Positions 42,910-54,386 of a stretch of DNA of 64,000 nucleotides are shown in pieces (the first letter of the stretch is position 1; each line of letters begins with the position of its first letter). The DNA lies in NCBI GenBank assembly GCA_037044905.1, contig JBAOKB010000182.1, positions 186,001 through 250,000 on the forward strand, given 5' to 3'. The notes under the pieces were generated by a model, which did no database searches, was not told where the DNA came from, and worked only from the letters and a program-made list of their open reading frames with translations. Source of the stretch: Hortaea werneckii (Eukaryota; Ascomycota; Dothideomycetes; Mycosphaerellales; Teratosphaeriaceae). Position numbers and translations under genes: made by a program.

Positions 42910-44028
42910 CTAGTCGCTAAGGTCAGGGTTGGCGACAAACAGCCTGACTCCACTCATAGTCGTGGTACGATCATCCACACTGCCTCTCCGTCTCAGTTCT
43001 TCGCTTGTCTTGCGATCTTGATTCTCGCTCGGTCTCCCTCTTCCTTGCGGCAGACCGCCCACATTTCCGAAACGCTCCTCTCGCTCGCCGCTGCTTCCGC
43101 TGCCACCTTGCCCGCCTGGTTGTTGGAAGTAATCGTCGGCCTGTTGATCGTAGGAGCTCGGCACCGGTGTCTCTTCCTCAGCCAGTTCACCCATGCTCTC
43201 TACTGGACTGTGACCGAGAGGTGGTGTTGAGCCGTTGGTGTAGCCAAGAAAGCTTGCGTGTCCTCTCTTTCCGCTGCCTAAGCTTGATCGCCCACTACCG
43301 TTGCGTGAGTGATACTTGTTATATTGGCCGTTGGTCTCTTCGTCACTGTCGCCCTCGTCAACTTCGCTGGCGCTCAGCCTCATAGGCACGCCAACGCTGC
43401 CCGTAAGGTGTGAGCCACCGGTGTATGTGCTAGCCTTGGGAGCGCCATGGTGTCTAATCTTGCTTCTTACACCGCCGACCATGCCCGAGCTGCTCGTGCT
43501 CGTCCTCGTTTGCGGTGCATGGTTGTGTCCACCTGCCACTTCCATTGCTGCCCGCATCTTGGCTTGCCTCTGTGCTGCGAGGATACGAGGGTCTTCGTGC
43601 TGTGCGCGGTCACACCAGACCGTAGCCTTCTGTTTGCGCATGAGGGCGACGTACGAGCTGGGTGAGCCGGAAGCGGTACTTCGAGAGGAGGTAGATCGTC
43701 GAGGAGCATTGCCAGGGCCGGTGAAGCTGGAATTCGTTGGCGCTCGTTGCAGACCCTGGTTCGTGGTGCTGGTCGACGATGTTGAGGATGTGGCATTCGA
43801 TGGGGTACGTCGCGCCGAATGCGCATAGCCGTAAGACTGAGGCGCTTGGCTCATGCTGTATGCCGGGGCGCCGTTTGGAGGCAATGCTGAGCTGGAGGGC
43901 ACTCTTCTGTTGAATGCTTGGTCTGCGCTCGGAGGATACTGCTGCTGCTGGGCTGGAGCAACAGCGTGGCCAGGCACGGGCTTGCGGTGTGGCGCTTGCA
44001 TGCCTGCGTTCATGATGGCTGCTGACAT
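42910..44028 (-). CDS. Conserved Pezizomycotina protein of unknown function (Ser/Gln-rich)
   Basis: Single-exon ORF of 372 aa from ATG 44028. It is mostly disordered and rich in Ser, Gly, Gln and Pro. One ordered block stands out at about residues 124-165: SPSSYVALMRKQKATVWCDR, then AQHEDPRILAAQRQAKMRAA. This block has the look of a conserved core: charged, helical, with one Trp-Cys. A second, shorter segment is VGVPMRLSASEVDEGDSDEE. The C-terminus reads DRTTTMSGVRLFVANPDLSD. No known catalytic or binding domain is recognised. Codon use and the ordered block support a real gene; it is intact. Confidence 0.7.
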   Translation of the reverse strand: MSAAIMNAGMQAPHRKPVPGHAVAPAQQQQYPPSADQAFNRRVPSSSALPPNGAPAYSMSQAPQSYGYAHSARRTPSNATSSTSSTSTTNQGLQRAPTNSSFTGPGNAPRRSTSSRSTASGSPSSYVALMRKQKATVWCDRAQHEDPRILAAQRQAKMRAAMEVAGGHNHAPQTRTSTSSSGMVGGVRSKIRHHGAPKASTYTGGSHLTGSVGVPMRLSASEVDEGDSDEETNGQYNKYHSRNGSGRSSLGSGKRGHASFLGYTNGSTPPLGHSPVESMGELAEEETPVPSSYDQQADDYFQQPGGQGGSGSSGEREERFGNVGGLPQGRGRPSENQDRKTSEELRRRGSVDDRTTTMSGVRLFVANPDLSD

Positions 44029-46171
44029 GGTGGATGAGCGGAAGCCCGGTCAGGCTCGCGCGAGGACCCTCGAGGGTTGAATTCCTGCGTCTCAGAAAGT
44101 TCTCCGCTTTGTCCTGCAAAGCGTCGGTGGAGCTAGGGAGCTCTCAGTCACTACCGGCAGCGTTTCTGTGAGACAGCCAGCAGCATGCACGGTAAGAACG
44201 TCTCAGCGTTCACACGCGGCAATAGTCGTCGCGTTTCCAGCCAGCTCTTGGTATAACTTCTGTTCGGTGGGCGAGATGTGGAAGGTCTTATGCAGCCGCG
44301 GAAGCTTATACGCAAGCCGGATCCACGTCTCACAGTGGGGTGAGCGGAGAGATTGAGCAACGCTGGGGTCACTGTTGCTCGTCGATTCGCAAAGCTCACT
44401 TCACGCGAGCACAGGCGTGGGAAAGCGGTAGGATCGATGGGATTATCTGGATGGATGTCGGAACATATGGACGGACTGTAGTGAGGATGAAGGCCAAAGA
44501 CGTTGATGGAAGTTCGGTTCCTTCGGGAACGGGCAGCGCTCACCCAATCTCCACTAAGGTGCGCGCGGTCGTATGAAGCTCGCGATATGCCAGCGACAAG
44601 CGCACGGCCGTATTTGCGGCTATCTTAAAATGTGAGCTCCACTCCCACCATCTGCCTGCGCGGGCTAGCGCCTGGAGGATGGGTGCTAAAGCCTGATAGT
44701 ATGCTGCCCTATCATCCCACCCATCGTTAGCCTTTTGCATGTGCTTGCGCCAGAAATACAGTTGCAAGCAGCAGCACTTTATCGACCGCGAACACGAGAT
44801 GGTCGTCCCAAAAAGGGTCCAGTTGCCAGTGCTGCCATGCAACCCCGTGCGCTGCTAGCGTAGCTATCATTCGTTACGGTGCTAACCGTCGCAGCCGGTA
44901 CGTACAGTAGCCCGTACACGCCGCGCAAGTGCCATAGGGATGCGCGACGCGGTGCCGGGAGGCATGATGCCATGCCTCATTTGCCTTTGGGGAACGCCAA
45001 TCACGGGCCGAGCACTCACCTCCAACGCAGTCGCGGTGAGTCTAATTAATGCCGATTGATTGATGCAGACTGGAAGCTCCTCGCCGTCTCGTTGCGATTA
45101 TGTGCTATATGTTATTTTGGAGTTGCCCTCACGCACTCGGTGGAGCTTGTCGGGGAAGGCTTCGGTCAAAAAAAGATTGGGACCTTTGCGGAGAGTGAGG
45201 GGTATAGGATCAAAGGATGAGGCCAAGGGAGGGACGCCAAACACACGCGCATATATCGGACCAGGAAGAGCGCCGTCCAACAACTGATGTCCTTGTCAAC
45301 ACGCCATTTGGTGCGAGCGCCGACAGTTCTACACGCCAGACACAGATTGCACAAAGCAAGCCTGTTGCGCCCATTGATTCACTTGCACTGCAAGGGCCAG
45401 GAGCCATTCGACGTCATGGCAACCAGTTTGATATCACTACTGTGCCGTGTCTCCCTCGTATTTCCTTGCTTCTGTGCTTCACGTTGCAGCATGAGCCAAT
45501 TATGGTTTCCAACGGCCATGCTGAAACACATTCAGCCCGTCCCTCAATCGTCATTTTTCTGAGCTTCTCGGCGCTGAGCGCCCGTGACGGCCTGATCTTC
45601 GGCTGCACCGAATTTGGATCGATGATTCGCCCGAACTCCACCTGCTCAGCCAACTTCATCTCATGCCAAACAACCTCCAGATGCACTTGAGTCGGAGGCT
45701 CCATGCATTGCCAATCATACGAGCTGGACAAAGTTGAGAAGCAGCTCTGAAGATTTCACCAGGAGCTAGGACCCCCTGTTCGCTTATTCGAAGCCATCCG
45801 GAGACCGGCACTCTGGTGCGCGAGCCCAAGCCGTGCTAAATAGGTCTCCTCGGCCAAATTGGGCAAGGAACCCTTCTTTTGCCCTCCCAAAGCGGCGCCA
45901 ATGGTTCTCATAGCAGATACATACTATTGAAAGTTCTTACTTTGTAAGACCGCAGTGGAAGGCACAAGCCGCTGTATATCATTGTCTTGATGTTGTGCAA
46001 TAAAAACACACACCGCATACCGTTCTAGCTGTTGCAATTTTGCCGGGGCCAATCTGTTATCTATACTTGCAAACGGACAGTCTATACTTGGTCCACAGAA
46101 GGCACATACCAATTTGAAATGGTGTGAGCAACACATCATCCTACGGGATATTCAACATTAAATACTGATTT
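44029..46171. other. Long intergenic region
   Basis: 2.14 kb with no recognised gene apart from one weak ORF listed separately (45414-45704, minus). No tRNA, transposon or tandem repeat recognised. Confidence 0.35.
45414..45704 (-). CDS. Possible small protein or gene remnant
   Basis: A 96-codon ORF from ATG 45704 beginning MEPPTQVHLEVVWHEMKLAE. The first 70 residues have protein-like composition (LSAEKLRKMTIEGRAE) but match no family I know. It stands alone in a 2-kb gap. It may be a remnant exon or chance. Confidence 0.2.
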   Translation of the reverse strand: MEPPTQVHLEVVWHEMKLAEQVEFGRIIDPNSVQPKIRPSRALSAEKLRKMTIEGRAECVSAWPLETIIGSCCNVKHRSKEIRGRHGTVVISNWLP

Positions 46172-47138
46172 CTAGACTGCGCAATATCCTCCATCGATCA
46201 ACATTTCAGCCCCCGTCATGTAGCTGGAAGCATCCGAGGCCAAAAACAGATAAGCACCCTTCAGCTCGTGAGCCTCGCCTTCACGGCCCATAGGAATCTT
46301 GCCACGCCAGATCGCCCGTGTCTCCGGCGGCACGAAGTTCGAAATATCGGTCACAATGTACCCAGGCGAGACGCTGTTCACGCGCGCGAACTTCACCCAT
46401 TCCACTGCTAACGACCGACAGAGGTGGATGACTCCCGCCTTGGCCGCGTTGTAGGCCGACTGCAGCTGCGGGATATTGGCAATGTGGCCGCTCATACTCG
46501 CCGTCGCGATGAAGCTGCCATAGCGGTAGTTCTCGAGCTTCTCGCCCTTCATGTTGACGCCGGTCTCGTACTGTCTCCGGAAAATCTCGCCGGCCGCTTT
46601 CGCGCAGTAGTACACGGAGTCGAGGTCGGTGGAGACGACGTTGCGGTAGTTGCTCACGGGGCCGTCGATCATGCCTCCGTCTTTCCAGATGATTCCGGCA
46701 TTTGCGACGAAAATGTCCAGTCTGCCGTTGAATTCTTCCGCGATCTCGTCAATGACTCTCTTTGTGTCGTCGTAGTCAGTGATGTCGGTCTGGTAAGCTC
46801 TGCCTAGAGCGCTATATCAGCATCCGATACAAATTCGCAAACAATAATGCAAGCTTACACTTTACGCCGTACTTCTTTTCTATCTCTGCTGCTCTGTCCA
46901 ACGCCTGCTTGTTGCCGTGATACCAAATCGCCACATTTGCTCCGGCCTCGGCGAATCCCTGTGCAACTTGCAAACCAATGCCCGCTCCGGCACCTGAGAC
47001 GATAGCTGTCTTATGCTTCAGGTTGAACAGTGGCAAGACCGAGGTCTCTTCGGGAGCTGTTGTGTTATGTTCCCGGAAGATGCCATTCTTCATGGCGCTG
47101 TCCTCCGGCGTCTGCTTCTCCACACGCTTGAGAACCAT
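46172..47138 (-). CDS. Short-chain dehydrogenase/reductase (sorbose/xylulose/mannitol reductase-like)
   Basis: NAD(P)-dependent SDR, likely acting on a ketose or polyol. Exon 1 is 47138-46859, intron 46858-46804 (GTAAGC...TAG), exon 2 46803-46172; 303 aa. After a 35-residue N-terminal extension, the cofactor motif is TAIVSGAGAGIGLQVAQGFA. It is followed by NVAIWYHGN, KCRAYQTDITDYDDTKR spanning the splice, and the structural NAG of IFVANAGIIW. The catalytic Ser lies in IATASMSGHIANIPQ and the Tyr-Lys pair in SAYNAAKAGVIH. C-terminal RVNSVSPGYIVTDISNFVP and LIDGGYCAV complete the classical pattern. Closest by pattern to the Sou1/L-xylulose reductase/NADP-mannitol dehydrogenase group; the substrate cannot be fixed from sequence. 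Intact. Confidence 0.9.
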
Positions 47139-47906
47139 GGTGAGGACTTGTAAGAGTAATTAGATCAGTTTCCAATTACCTCGTCGATGATGAAAATGCG
47201 TTTTCATGTATTTATCTATGTTTAAGAGGAGTCTCGGGATCTTCCAATCCATGACGATGCCCTCGGCTGATACTGGGTGATGACTAATCGGCCCAGAGGC
47301 CTGACTGCTTTAGCACCATCGAGTACATGTGCATTTCCTACTACAATTACTCGACATACTAGGAAATCACTCACAGACTTTTGCATATTCTGGAGAGCAT
47401 TCGTGCCAGGCGAATGCTAGGTAAATGAGATATGTCCTATCACCCTATGCAATTCGGGTTTCAACACGTCACCAAACTCTCACCGTCACTTTAATAGAAA
47501 GACACAATTTCTTTACCAAGATTTGTCCTCTGATGTCTCGATCTCGTAAAAGGCAACTTGTTCACATACATCAACACATTCAGGTAAGATGGAGGTGTGG
47601 CTCCATCGTATGGAGAGGCGTGGGATGCCTGCTAAGATTGAGGAAGTCCTCATGGCTCTGCACATTCCTGGATGCACGTTATGGCAACGGGTTACATGCC
47701 TCGACGAGAGAACCATAACAAAGTTGCCGAGTCGGCAATTTGGTCTTATCAACGCATATTGTGAACAATGGCAACATGCAGAGTGCGGTATCTCTGCACA
47801 GCGCGATGCGCTGACGACAGGAGCGATTCAAGCCATGCGTGGCGCTGGATGTACAGGGCAACGATACTAATTCACTAGGACACTTCCACTAATAATACGA
47901 TTTAAA
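47139..47906. other. Divergent intergenic region
   Basis: 768 bp between the SDR gene and the serine-rich protein gene; only short unconserved frames. Confidence 0.35.
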
Positions 47907-50900
47907 ATGGCGCCGCATCTTCTTCCACTACTCCTTAACCTCTGGCGAAGACGAGATGCAGCAGCTCAGTCAGCTTCGGATCCAGTGTCGGGCGCATCGT
48001 CATCTGGGCAGCAGCCGATGCCTCGACGGGCAGTACACTCTACCTGGGAATCGGTCTGGGCGTTGGTGGCGCGATAGTGATTGCTATTGTGGTTGTCACA
48101 GTGCAGATTTGCGCAAGAGAGCTGAGCACCAAAGGGCAGCCAACGGGCTAAACGATGCAGGAGCTCAGCTTCAAATGCGCCAACATCATGATCTTGGCGA
48201 AGTACCACGACCAGTCACCGCTTCTCGTTGCGGAAGCTTTGCCCCAGTATATGCAAGGTCAGGATGGGGTGAACTATCGTCGGCGGAGACAGTACATGAG
48301 CAGCAGGCTTTCCAAAATCCGGGTAGAAAGCGCAGCGCTGTGCCGCTGCCCAAACGCTTCAAGCATCGCGGCATATCGCTGAAGAAGATGAAGCACTTGT
48401 CGGCGATCGCAGAGAGCCCACGAAGTCGTAGCGCACCATCACCATCACCAGCCGCGATGGGCCGAGATCACACCCCTGAGAAGCCCTTTTCCGAAGACAA
48501 GCCATATTTCCGAAAGACAATTACACTGGTGCATCCTACCGAGCGCGGCGAAGATGTGTTTACAGCGCCTGGTAGCCCGAAACCATACGTTCTTCCTTCG
48601 TTTGCCATCCGGTCTCCAGGTAAATATGGTGCTGCGATTGCCAACGACAACAAGCCAAAGGCACCAAGGTCAGTGTCGGTAGGGGCGCTCATCAGCGTGG
48701 AGCCAGAGCAGGCATTGTCCGTGCCTACAGCGCGTCCTTTCAGACCGCCAATGCACACCCGATCCATTAGTCTGGGTGCGCCTCCCAGTATGCCGCCCTT
48801 GAGGCCTGTCCCTCCTTTACCAGTGCCACTGGATCGCAAGGATACGGAAGATGGTAGCCACCGCCAAGGCATGTGCATTACTCGACACTCTTCATCTAGC
48901 CAAGCTTCTACTAGTAGCTCGGTGTTAGTGGCAAGTCCCATTCTAGCTCTGCGTGATGAAGGGGGCAAACTCATGGGATCGCCGAGTGTCGAACAGGTGG
49001 TAGCAGAGGATGACAGCGCTGAGCTTAAAGAGCGTGGCGAATCGGCAATGGCAGGACCCTCGCGCTATCAGACCGCGGCCAGCAGAGACAACTTTGCCAC
49101 AACTAAATGCTTCAACTCTGCCACGAACGCATGCCTCGATACGAAGTAACATTGCGCAGTACAACAGTAGTGAGAGCTTGGTACACAGGAGCTTATCCAC
49201 AAGCAGCACAGCCTCCGCTGACAGCACTCGCAACCGACTTTCAATTCCTCAGATCGGCACAGCAGACCGTATGAGCATCAGCCGTGTATCCTCATTCAAC
49301 TCATTGCATGGATCCACAGGCAATGGCGTTCAAAAGGTCGTGACCCCTCGTAAGCCTTGCCGCCAAAGCAGTGTATCGGCGAGCGGTTCGCCTGCAGAGC
49401 GGCGCAAGACTTCAATGGCCGAGCCTGGATCAGTACTTCGCAACATACAGGCAAACACTGTCGCAAACGGAAGCACGCCCTCTCGCCAGGCGTCAAATGC
49501 TACGCAGAATTCAGGTCGAAGCAGCAATGGCAATCCGTTCCAATGGGATCAAAGTCTGCCTCTCGCGAAGCCTTCGGCTCTAAAGGGGAGTCCAAATTCA
49601 AAGGGATCCAAAGGCCACCGGCGTCAAAACTGCGTGCGTATCTCAACTCTTACGCCGCAAATTCTTGGACCGCCATCAAGTCGTCCGACCAGTCCGGGCT
49701 ACATGGTTGGGATACAAGAAGAGGGAGATGAGAATTCCTCGCCCGGAGAATCATCAGATTACTTCAGCACGAAGACACGTTATTACAGCAATCTCCAAAG
49801 ACTGAGCAAGGCACCCAGCGAGTCATCCTTGAGCAGGAATTTGAAAGTAAGAACGTTCAGGGCGAGCTTGACACCTAGCTCACCAACTTCGTCGATCTGC
49901 AACTCCTACAAGGAGTACAATGGGGCGAGCCTACCGTCACAGCATTCAGAGGACCGCCTCTCCGCTTCGCCGACCACGCGCACGGCAAGCAGACAGAGCG
50001 ATCGAAGCTCGGCATTTACTATTCCATCTTTCCCCTCTCCTAGCAAAGCCACAGCGTCAATCTCTGGTGTTCAACGCAATCATCCCGTACCTGAGTTCTA
50101 CTTGTCGCGGCCATCAACGGACGACGCGAGTCCGAGCAGTCTGGAAATGAGCTCTCAAGTAGACACGAACTACAGCCCGCCTTTTGCTTTGCATATGTCT
50201 TCTGATGAGGACTTTGATCGCGCTGGTGACGAGATGCTACCTTCGAGCCCGCCGCTACCGGAGAGTGGCGGCGCACAGGAGTACGATCCAGCCTGGCCGT
50301 TAGTCACTATGCCCGAGCTGGAACCTTCATGGCAAGAATACGACCCTGCTAGCCCTCCAATCTGGACGAACGAGAGGAGAGCCGAATTGCGGAGAGCGCA
50401 GAGCAGTTCATCAGGGATACCTTCCCTTCGCAATGCCCGTTGGAATGGAAAGGCCTGCCAACAGCGGCGATGATGCCCCGTCTCGCCTTTAAGCCGCCCG
50501 ACAAGCTATGGTGGAGAGCTGCCGGATACGCTGCCGATCTCCCCGAAGACAGTGTCGGGGGAATTCAGTTCGTTTTTCAACAATGATAGTGTTGTGCTGG
50601 AGGCTACACCTGCGTCCCGACAGACTGTGAGATCGTTAAGGAGCACGGAGAAGCTGACCAGTGCCAATGCGAGCGCGATCATGGCAACAATTCCAGAAGT
50701 CCCTCCGAACGTCGGCTTCCCGACGGCCGTGCCCATCTTGCCTCCTCCGAAGAATGCTGTATCGCAACCCACACCAAACAGGCCAGACATACAACGTACA
50801 CTGTCGACCACAAGGGAAATCCTCGACCATGGAGCTCACAGCTCTTCACAGCCACACTGCATGCTGGAAGATGACAGCCCCGCACCACCATCATCACTCC

Positions 50901-51611
50901 GCATCAAGCACTCGCCCCAAGGCCCAGAAGCGAACCCGGAAAAGCGTCCTAAGGAACGCAATGGCGCTCCGAAGGATGAACAGCGAAATAGACACGACCG
51001 ACCGCTCCAGTCGCCGGTACACCCGCCTAGCACGCGAGCCAAGTCCACTATTACCCTGGGTCGGAAGCCCCGATATCAACGAAAGCTGCCACAACGGATT
51101 CGGAGTAAGAGGAGGCGCGTCTGTGTTCGACTTTGGCGATCTCCAAACAGCTGCAGGCGCAGCAACAGAGATTGATGGGCTGCAGCATCAAAGCGCTCTA
51201 GATGACGTGGACATGTTCGCTTTCGACCGCCGACTCGAAGGCGCACTTGCGGGGTTCGAAGCCGGGCCGCCTAGCTCGGCCGATGCCACTGCGACGACGA
51301 GCCGCGCAAGTAGTGTCTGGGAAGACGGGGAGAAGTTCTGGGAGCAGCCGAAAATCGAACAGCCGGCGGCCTCAACCCATAGGAGTTTGGCTTCGCAATC
51401 GACTACGACGCCCATGAAGAAAGTCGTTGGATCGTCGGCACAGGAGGACCGGAGTCTGCAGACGACGACCCCGAGTTCCAAGATGCCGGTCCTCACGGGC
51501 TCGTTGGATCCTACGGCTTTCCCGCCCCTAAGTATTACCAAGACGCCGAGGAGTTTGTATGATTCGGATGGGTTCTTGAGGTCTTCTCCGCGGACTTCGC
51601 GTGCGATGTAG
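47907..51611 (+). CDS. Large serine-rich single-pass membrane protein, conserved fungal orphan, multiple frame changes and an in-frame stop
   Basis: Start ATG 47907 (MAPHLLPLLLNLWRRRDAAA). After about 45 residues the frame moves (near 48005) into a clear transmembrane helix, YLGIGLGVGGAIVIAIVVVT. A further move near 48140-48160 leads into a basic region (LPKRFKHRGISLKKMKHLSA). It then runs through long Ser/Pro-rich sequence with short ordered blocks (KPYFRKTITLVHP, KGHRRQNCVRISTLTPQILG). There is another change near 49110-49145, a TGA at 50471-50473 with sensible sequence resuming in the same frame (LPISPKTVSGEFSSFFNNDS), and a change near 50880-50920 into RKSVLRNAMALRRMNSEIDT, YTRLAREPSPLLPWVGSPD and SRASSVWEDGEKFWEQPK. 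It ends at 51611, about 1,235 aa. No known domain; function unknown. That it is one gene is inferred from continuous composition and matching orphan motifs. Confidence 0.6.
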
Positions 51612-51800
51612 ATGACGTGCGGTTGTTGGAGGGGGTGAGGGTCAGGTAATGGATGTAGTAATGAAGACTTTTTGGGATATTATCCATAATGCGTGGGACT
51701 GCGTTCAAAAGACCTATGCTCCGGTCGTCGCGGACTTTTTCCAATCATCGGCTCGGCATCCTGGCCTCGTGCTTTTATAAGTGCCATGCTCCTTTTCCAA

Positions 51801-52695
51801 TCAACCTGTCCGCTGCCATTTCGTCTCATCCTGCGCAGCACCATCTTCAGCGTCCACCTCATTCGCTGCTCTCCTCCTACCTGCACCAGCACCCAGTCCA
51901 TCCGCACTTTCTCCATCCCCATCTTCCTCTCCACCAATTACCGTCGCACCCTCCGGCATCCTAAAGTTACCATCCTCATCCATGAAATCGGCCATATTCT
52001 CGCTCGTGATCCAGCCGGTAGCACCCGGTGCAGTCTCATCAAAACCACCCATCCCGCCCTCCTCATCGTCATCTCCCTCAGGATTCGGGTCCGGGTTCAG
52101 TTCCTGACACGCTGATATCGCATCGTAAAGCACTTTGACGGGAGCCGCGTCGCTATTCCCATTCGCATGTCCATTGACGCCAGCATCTGCAGCAGCTTCC
52201 GAGCCGCCGGATGTAGAAGTAGGGGAAATGCGTAGCTGGATGAACTCGAGATCTTCATCTGCGGTATTCGAGTCGGAGAGGTTCAGCTCGAGTAAGACTG
52301 CTTGCCCTTCTTGCGCGTGGATAGTAATAGTCGGGTAAGGGATCCTTAAGCCTTTCTCCGCTGCTGAGGACCAGAGGACGAGGTATCTACAAGAAGCCTT
52401 TAGTAAGCTTTCCTTGCCGGTTACATGCCTGAACTGCATACCTTGAAGTCACCCAGACGTCGATGTCCTTGAAAGATATTGACTCTGCCTCCTCCACTCG
52501 CGATCCTAAGTGGCCGAAATCCGCATTCTTCTCCGCGTCCTCTTTGGAAATTGCGACAGTCGCACGCGGACTCTGAAGGTGTAGGACAGGCTTTGCGGCA
52601 AAGAAGCTCTGTGGTGTTTGCTCTTGGTGTTGATCGAGCGGGGTGAAGTCCTCTACATGAGGTTTTTGGGTGACTGTTTCGTAGGTGTCGGCCAT
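51801..52695 (-). CDS. pICln/Lot5 family protein (Voldacs domain)
   Basis: PH-like fold of the pICln (methylosome chaperone for Sm proteins) and yeast Lot5 family. Exon 1 is 52695-52442, intron 52441-52387 (GTATGC...TTGTAG), exon 2 52386-51801; 279 aa. Ordered part: QSFFAAKPVLHLQSPRATVA, GHLGSRVEEAESISFKDIDV, then RYLVLWSSAAEKGLRIPYPT and ITIHAQEGQAVLLELNLSD, and DLEFIQLRISP. The C-terminal third is very acidic (DDDEEGGMGGFDE, ENMADFMDEDGNFRMPEGAT), as in pICln. pICln is somewhat more likely than Lot5 because of this tail. Intact. Confidence 0.83.
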
Positions 52696-52969
52696 TGTAC
52701 TGTTCGAGTGTGTCTGCTACTACAATAATGAAGGATTATGAGCGCACGTGGTGGAACAAGCCGCGACAAAGTATTGTTTGGGTTTGGCGGAGTTTTGACC
52801 AGCTTAATATGACGTGCAGTAGCTCGAGTGAAGAAGCTCGGCCTTGAGCGGGCCTTGAGAGCCAAAAGCCGGTACGGCGATACTTCGGCTCCAAGATTTG
52901 CTATTTATAAAAAATTTGACCGGAAGTGTTGCCATGATGCAGCACACAATCTTGTGTTCGGAATTCAAC

Positions 52970-53050
52970 AGCTGGCTGGCGCAGCGGAAGCGCGCCGGGC
53001 TCATACGTTCTGTGACCCGGAGGTCCTTGGATCGAAACCAAGGCTAGCTA
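52970..53050 (+). tRNA. Initiator tRNA-Met (CAT) with a 9-nt intron
   Basis: A complete cloverleaf of 72 nt can be drawn: acceptor AGCTGGC (52970-52976) with GCTAGCT (53043-53049) and discriminator A at 53050. D stem is GCGC/GCGC. The anticodon stem is CCGGG/CCCGG, with CAT at 53002-53004. T stem CTTGG/CCAAG holds the loop ATCGAAA. Initiator marks are the A1-U72 pair, three G-C pairs under the anticodon loop, and A54 in the T loop. A 9-nt insert at 53006-53014, after position 37, is placed as canonical tRNA introns are. Box A (TGGCGCAGCGG) and a box B variant (GGATCGAAACC) are present. A T5 run at about 53056 is the Pol III terminator. Confidence 0.93.
53006..53014 (+). other. tRNA-iMet intron
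   Basis: cgttctgtg between positions 37 and 38 of the tRNA; removing it gives the normal seven-base CTCATAA anticodon loop. It would be excised by the Sen endonuclease. Confidence 0.85.
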
Positions 53051-53055
53051 CCACC

Positions 53056-53060
53056 TTTTT
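53056..53060 (+). terminator. Pol III terminator of tRNA-iMet
   Basis: T5 run just after the discriminator base and a CCA-like trinucleotide that happens to be encoded. Confidence 0.7.
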
Positions 53061-53271
53061 GCATTTTTGTTCTCCTGTCAACCTCTTAAACTTCCTTTTT
53101 GTTTAGATCGCGAGGGACTCATTGCTCTAAGTCTGATTGCTCGGAAGGGGAAATCAAAGCCTCTAGGGTGTACGCAATCGAACGTCAAGAAGTGTTCGTC
53201 TGTACGTCCTTTGGTCTTCATTAGGGAAGAGTACATCGTACATATATGACATAACCATAGAATGCTAGTCA

Positions 53272-53786
53272 TCAAAGTCGATCTTGTTGCCCAGTATACC
53301 CCATCGCCTTACGCCACCATCCAAACACCCCTCGATCATGCATCTGCTGCGCAAAGTCCTTGACGGATTCGGTCTCATGAAGACCTTCTCCAACCAACCC
53401 CCCTTCCTGAACTTTGCCCCTATCACTTTCTCTCTCAACCTCCGCCGGTCGCGCAGCGAGCTGGTAATCCTTGTACCTTAATTTCTGCATATTCCGCAAA
53501 CGACAGCACATCAGCCATCGCCACAAATTAACCCAACACTAAGTATCCTCTAGGCCGCAGTAAGGAAAAGCGAATCAGGTACTATACCTACCTGCACAGT
53601 ACTAACCCACTCCTCCGTCCCTCGCCTCTCACCCTCGACATACATGATGCCCGGGGAACTGCCACTACGCAGCAAGACAAAGACATCCTGGGCCGAGGCA
53701 GCCTGTTTAAGCTTGGCGACTTTCTTGCGCGAGGTGATGTGGTGGGTGCGGATTAATGCATTCCAGGCTCTCGCCGTCGCTGGCAT
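53272..53786 (-). CDS. Small conserved protein, RWD/Prp3-C (DUF1115)-like
   Basis: Exon 1 is 53786-53592 (65 codons), intron 53591-53485 (GTAGGT...ATGCAG), exon 2 53484-53272; 135 aa. It starts MPATARAWNALIRTHHITSR, then VFVLLRSGSSPGIMYVEGE, EEWVSTVQKLRYKDYQLAAR, and ends VFGWWRKAMGYTGQQDRL. The P-G-I-M-Y-V-E-G turn followed by an EWV helix and a YKD strand recalls the C-terminal domain of RWDD2/Prp3 proteins (DUF1115). Confidence in the gene is good because the splice joins two protein-like halves; the domain match is tentative. Intact. Confidence 0.7.
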
Positions 53787-54386
53787 TCACGATTAGGATG
53801 GGAGCTGCTGATTTTAGGACATAGGGATGATATTGCGTCAGTAAGTGAGGCGTTCTGAGTGCGTCGAGATGTTGTAGTCGCATGTCTACGGAGTTGAGAG
53901 ACGACAGGTCGAAAGTCGAGGTCGGCGAGCAAATGTTTTGCCGAGAGGGTTCTATGGTACCTCTATCGTTTACCTGTTAGCGAGAGCTTAGCTAGACTAA
54001 ATCTCACGTATTCAGTTTCCGAAGCCATAGCCTCCCACAACCGGTGATACCACCTCGCTTTGACAGTTCACTGCTCGATAACAGGTAACACACGACCGTG
54101 AGCGGCTCCTACGCGAGATGGAATTCCGGGAATTCTTTCTTTTCGGCAGAGGGACGACGGTTCTCCCTGAGGGCAAGATGTCCAGCCTTAGGCCCCCGGT
54201 GAACAGCCCACATCCGATGGGCAATCCCACACTCGCTTAGGAGTGCGTGCCTTGGGTAACACTTTTACAACTAAAAATCGAATCCTTGACCTCTGATTTC
54301 CATCTCACCTTTTTCCGACACTTCCCAAATCTCACCAAGTCAACTGTTCCCAGCCAAAAGTGAGCCAACGCCCCTGAGGTGATACC
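53787..54386. promoter_or_regulatory. Divergent region upstream of fmp52
   Basis: 600 bp between divergent starts; no element recognised. Confidence 0.35.

Noticed and set aside
42565..43230. 221-codon plus-strand ORF
   Set aside because: Mostly antisense of the orphan gene at 42910-44028, without an ATG at its start and without motifs.
47589..47870. 93-codon plus-strand ORF
   Set aside because: No family resemblance, no neighbour relationship; probably chance in the SDR upstream region.
53051..53053. Genomically encoded tRNA CCA end
   Set aside because: The bases after the discriminator are CCA, but eukaryotic CCA is added after transcription; likely coincidence.
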